The translations under genes and the position numbers were made by a program. The notes under the pieces were generated by a model. The model ran no database searches and was not told where the DNA came from. It worked only from the letters and a program-made list of their open reading frames with translations. Shown here one piece after another: positions 61,801 to 64,000 of a DNA stretch of 64,000 nt. How positions within the stretch are numbered: the first letter of the stretch is position 1; each line of letters starts with the position of its first letter. Source of the DNA: Zygnema cylindricum (taxonomy: Eukaryota > Streptophyta > Zygnematophyceae > Zygnematales > Zygnemataceae); the NCBI GenBank assembly GCA_037447655.1, contig JBBHKE010000667.1, positions 248,001 to 312,000 on the forward strand. Reading direction: 5' to 3'.

Positions 61801-64000
61801 CGATTAAACATATTTGTTCTCTATATTTAAATATTAAGATGTAATGGGATACGAAGTAGTGTCAAAATATTGAGCAACACTATATTATGTTAGCTCATTG
61901 TGGAAACGTGAGTTACTTATGTGTGTCATTGCTATGACGATTTCATGTTTTGTTCGATGTTAAGACATAAAAGACGCTTTTATGCAAGCTTTGGTATACG
62001 GAGGTTGTGCGGAAAGCTACATCATTTGTAGTACGCGGATGCAGGTTGATCAACAAATGAGATGTAAGACAAACACGACAAGTGATTCAATATCTAGCAC
62101 CACATGCAACCATAAGACAATTACAGCCAGCTTGGTCATTGTGTTTTACAAGTCATGTTTCCGTTGTTCATTATTCATTTTTTATATTTCTTTGAGTGTG
62201 ACGGAACAAAAAATATTACCAAGAAATTTACTAGGAAAAAGAAGGGCAAGTTTTGAAGACCTATACTAGCACTTAGTAGCACTTAATAACACTTAATAAG
62301 ACTAAGAATGTCATAACTTGCAGTATTTCTTGTTAGTCTTATTGATGTTGAAACGTTTATTTTTTTATTTGACCTCTTGTTTAAATTGTTCGGGTGCTTC
62401 GAGGTATTACGAATTTCGACTATTATTTAGTTATGCAAAACTATTTTCGTGTTGAAGGGCACTTAAGCTTTTTTTGTTTGTATACATTTGGAGTTTTTTG
62501 TCTACATTTGTACATTTTGTAGAGTTCTATGATTGAAGTCCACTACCCCAGTTTCGATACGCAACACTAACAAGTTCGCAGGTCCAGCCTCTGGACTCCA
62601 GACTCCGTGGCGAAAGGGTAAATGAAGTTGTCGTACATCACAATCCTCATCTACAGTAACTAACACGGACAAGCTGTCACCTGCTACCCGACATTTGGGG
62701 CCCGTCATAACCGACAAAAACTGCGCACCCGCGATGCCACTAGGCAGCTATCATATCGTTTCCGCAACTCGCGCGTAAAGTCGAGGCACACTAGACAGGA
62801 ACATCTGGCTTACTACTGTAGAGCTCCAGATCAAGTCCAGGGGGAAGGTATTTGACTCTATTTTGAGATCTTATTTTCACCACATATTCCACTCCAATTT
62901 AGCACTCACCACGCTGTACGAATATTCCCAGCGTCGCAGAAGTTTACGAAATTTGATTGGTCGCGAGGTTCCTCATGCCAGTGGTATTCCGTTATACTGC
63001 CGCTTTAAAAGTCAGAAACCCTGCCTTGGCAAGTGGATAACTCGGGCATCTAGAATATTAATGTGGCCTGTTCACATATGGCTGTATCGAAAGATTGTAC
63101 GGAAACTGGAGTCTTGAGTCTATCAATGAACGCGATCCAGATGTATTGTCCGAGGAAATTATTTCTGACGTGTGGTAAGCCGGAAAAAAATGAGGAGAAT
63201 CTCGCGGATAAAATTGAGCAAATTGGATAAGGACAAGAAATTCCAGACTGGACGTGTCGTTTCTGTCTCTCTGAGGTACTACTGTACTGTAGAGGATCAT
63301 ATTGTTGCCGGCGAATGGGAAGGTCGTTGGGATTTCCGTCCATTTTTTGATTGATTGTAAAAAGTTGACGCCGTTGGGAACAACCGTTGCGAACTACAGT
63401 ACTGTCTGTCCTGTACTGTACGGTTAGTACGAAAACAAAAGGCTAAAATTTGACGTATAGCGATGGCATGAGCGAATCGTGTTAGAGTCAACGATCCCAG
63501 AAGTGGCATCTGCCAATTAGAGTGTTTCCATTTTTGTAACATTAAATTTTGGAAAGGGACTTGTTTCACGGCCGACTATAAAATTTGACGTCTATGTAGC
63601 TGGTACTTTTGGCGTATCGACAAAGATACGCCTTTAGCTGGATCCATATCCCTATTAAATTTGTTCGTATATACCAAATGTTCAATCGTAGAGTAATAAT
63701 ATAATATTAATATCCATCATACATCATCTAAGCGTCATGCGCCCTCAAATGTGTCATAGAGGTACTAGTTCTGTTTTATTTCCCCCCTCCTGCCTTCCAG
63801 TAATGTTGCGGTGAAACGCCCCCTTAATATGATGTCACGCGGGAATTTGTCGCATGGCCATCTGTCCAGCGGCTCCAGCATTTGAGCCACATCCGTACAA
63901 AAATGCAACATGCCTACTTTTCCTCGGATTCCTCACCGCCTCCAGCTTTTCCTCTTTTTGTGCAAAGTGGCGAATGGCTGTTGCTTAAAACAATGCAAAC
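58833..64000. other. Gene-poor spacer, nothing assigned
   Basis: Short frames occur (for example around 59.1-59.8, 60.4, 62.0 and 62.5-63.1 kb), but none has a recognised motif, plausible splice partners or repeat ends. The sequence is AT-rich with frequent GTACGG words. I cannot support any gene or RNA here. Confidence 0.35.

Noticed and set aside
62502-63117. Short ORFs on both strands near the right end
   Set aside because: No motif, splice context or homology that I recognise.

Overview
This window is nuclear DNA of a plant (streptophyte). It is AT-rich, its genes are split by GT-AG introns, and it carries a BSU1/BSL kelch-phosphatase, a LEC14B/DCAF11-type WD40 protein and a plastid-type uroporphyrinogen decarboxylase. 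The spacers hold MITE-like repeats. The BSL protein mixes features of the BSL1 and BSL2/3 lineages, which fits an early-diverging land plant (a bryophyte, for example), but the species cannot be fixed from this sequence. Two 10-N scaffold gaps lie at 2088-2097 and 50230-50239.

Layout. 1-5.6 kb: repeat land dominated by a 3.37-kb inverted-repeat element (1182-4550) and the first gap. 5.6-11.2 kb (+): nine-exon LEC14B/DCAF11-like gene with one GC-AG intron. 13.2-13.8 kb (+): two-exon PET100-like gene. 14.6-15.3 kb: a hairpin MITE beside a decayed copy of the LEC14B 5' end. 16.8-27.0 kb (-): a complete 21-exon BSL phosphatase of 925 aa. 27-31.3 kb: AT-rich spacer with minisatellites. 31.3-36.9 kb (-): seven-exon, 673-aa predicted plastid membrane protein of unknown function. 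37.7-38.3 kb: a foldback element abutting a MITE. 40.9-43.5 kb (-): six-exon uroporphyrinogen decarboxylase. 44.2-47.0 kb (+): a four-exon, 118-aa conserved plant protein, divergent from the decarboxylase. 47.5-64 kb: gene-poor, with tandem repeats, foldback elements, MITEs and a 1.5-kb segmental duplication (51.5-53.2 and 57.3-58.8 kb).

The six genes are housekeeping or signalling genes with no evident shared pathway: a likely CUL4-DDB1 substrate receptor, a cytochrome-oxidase assembly factor, a brassinosteroid-type phosphatase, tetrapyrrole synthesis and two unknowns. All exon models were built by hand; every junction keeps frame, and all but one intron are GT-AG.

The most unusual observations are in the repeats. 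First, the bases directly after both N gaps are a string reversal (not a reverse complement) of true sequence. After the second gap, 107 bp are a perfect direct complement of 56412-56518. DNA inversion cannot make this, so it is most likely a gap-filling artefact. Second, a foldback family with TIR TAGTGTTG carries 12-bp-period arrays around palindromic hexamers and a central C-run/G-run hairpin. Twice it sits joined to a MITE of a second family (TIR TACACCG) through one shared TA.
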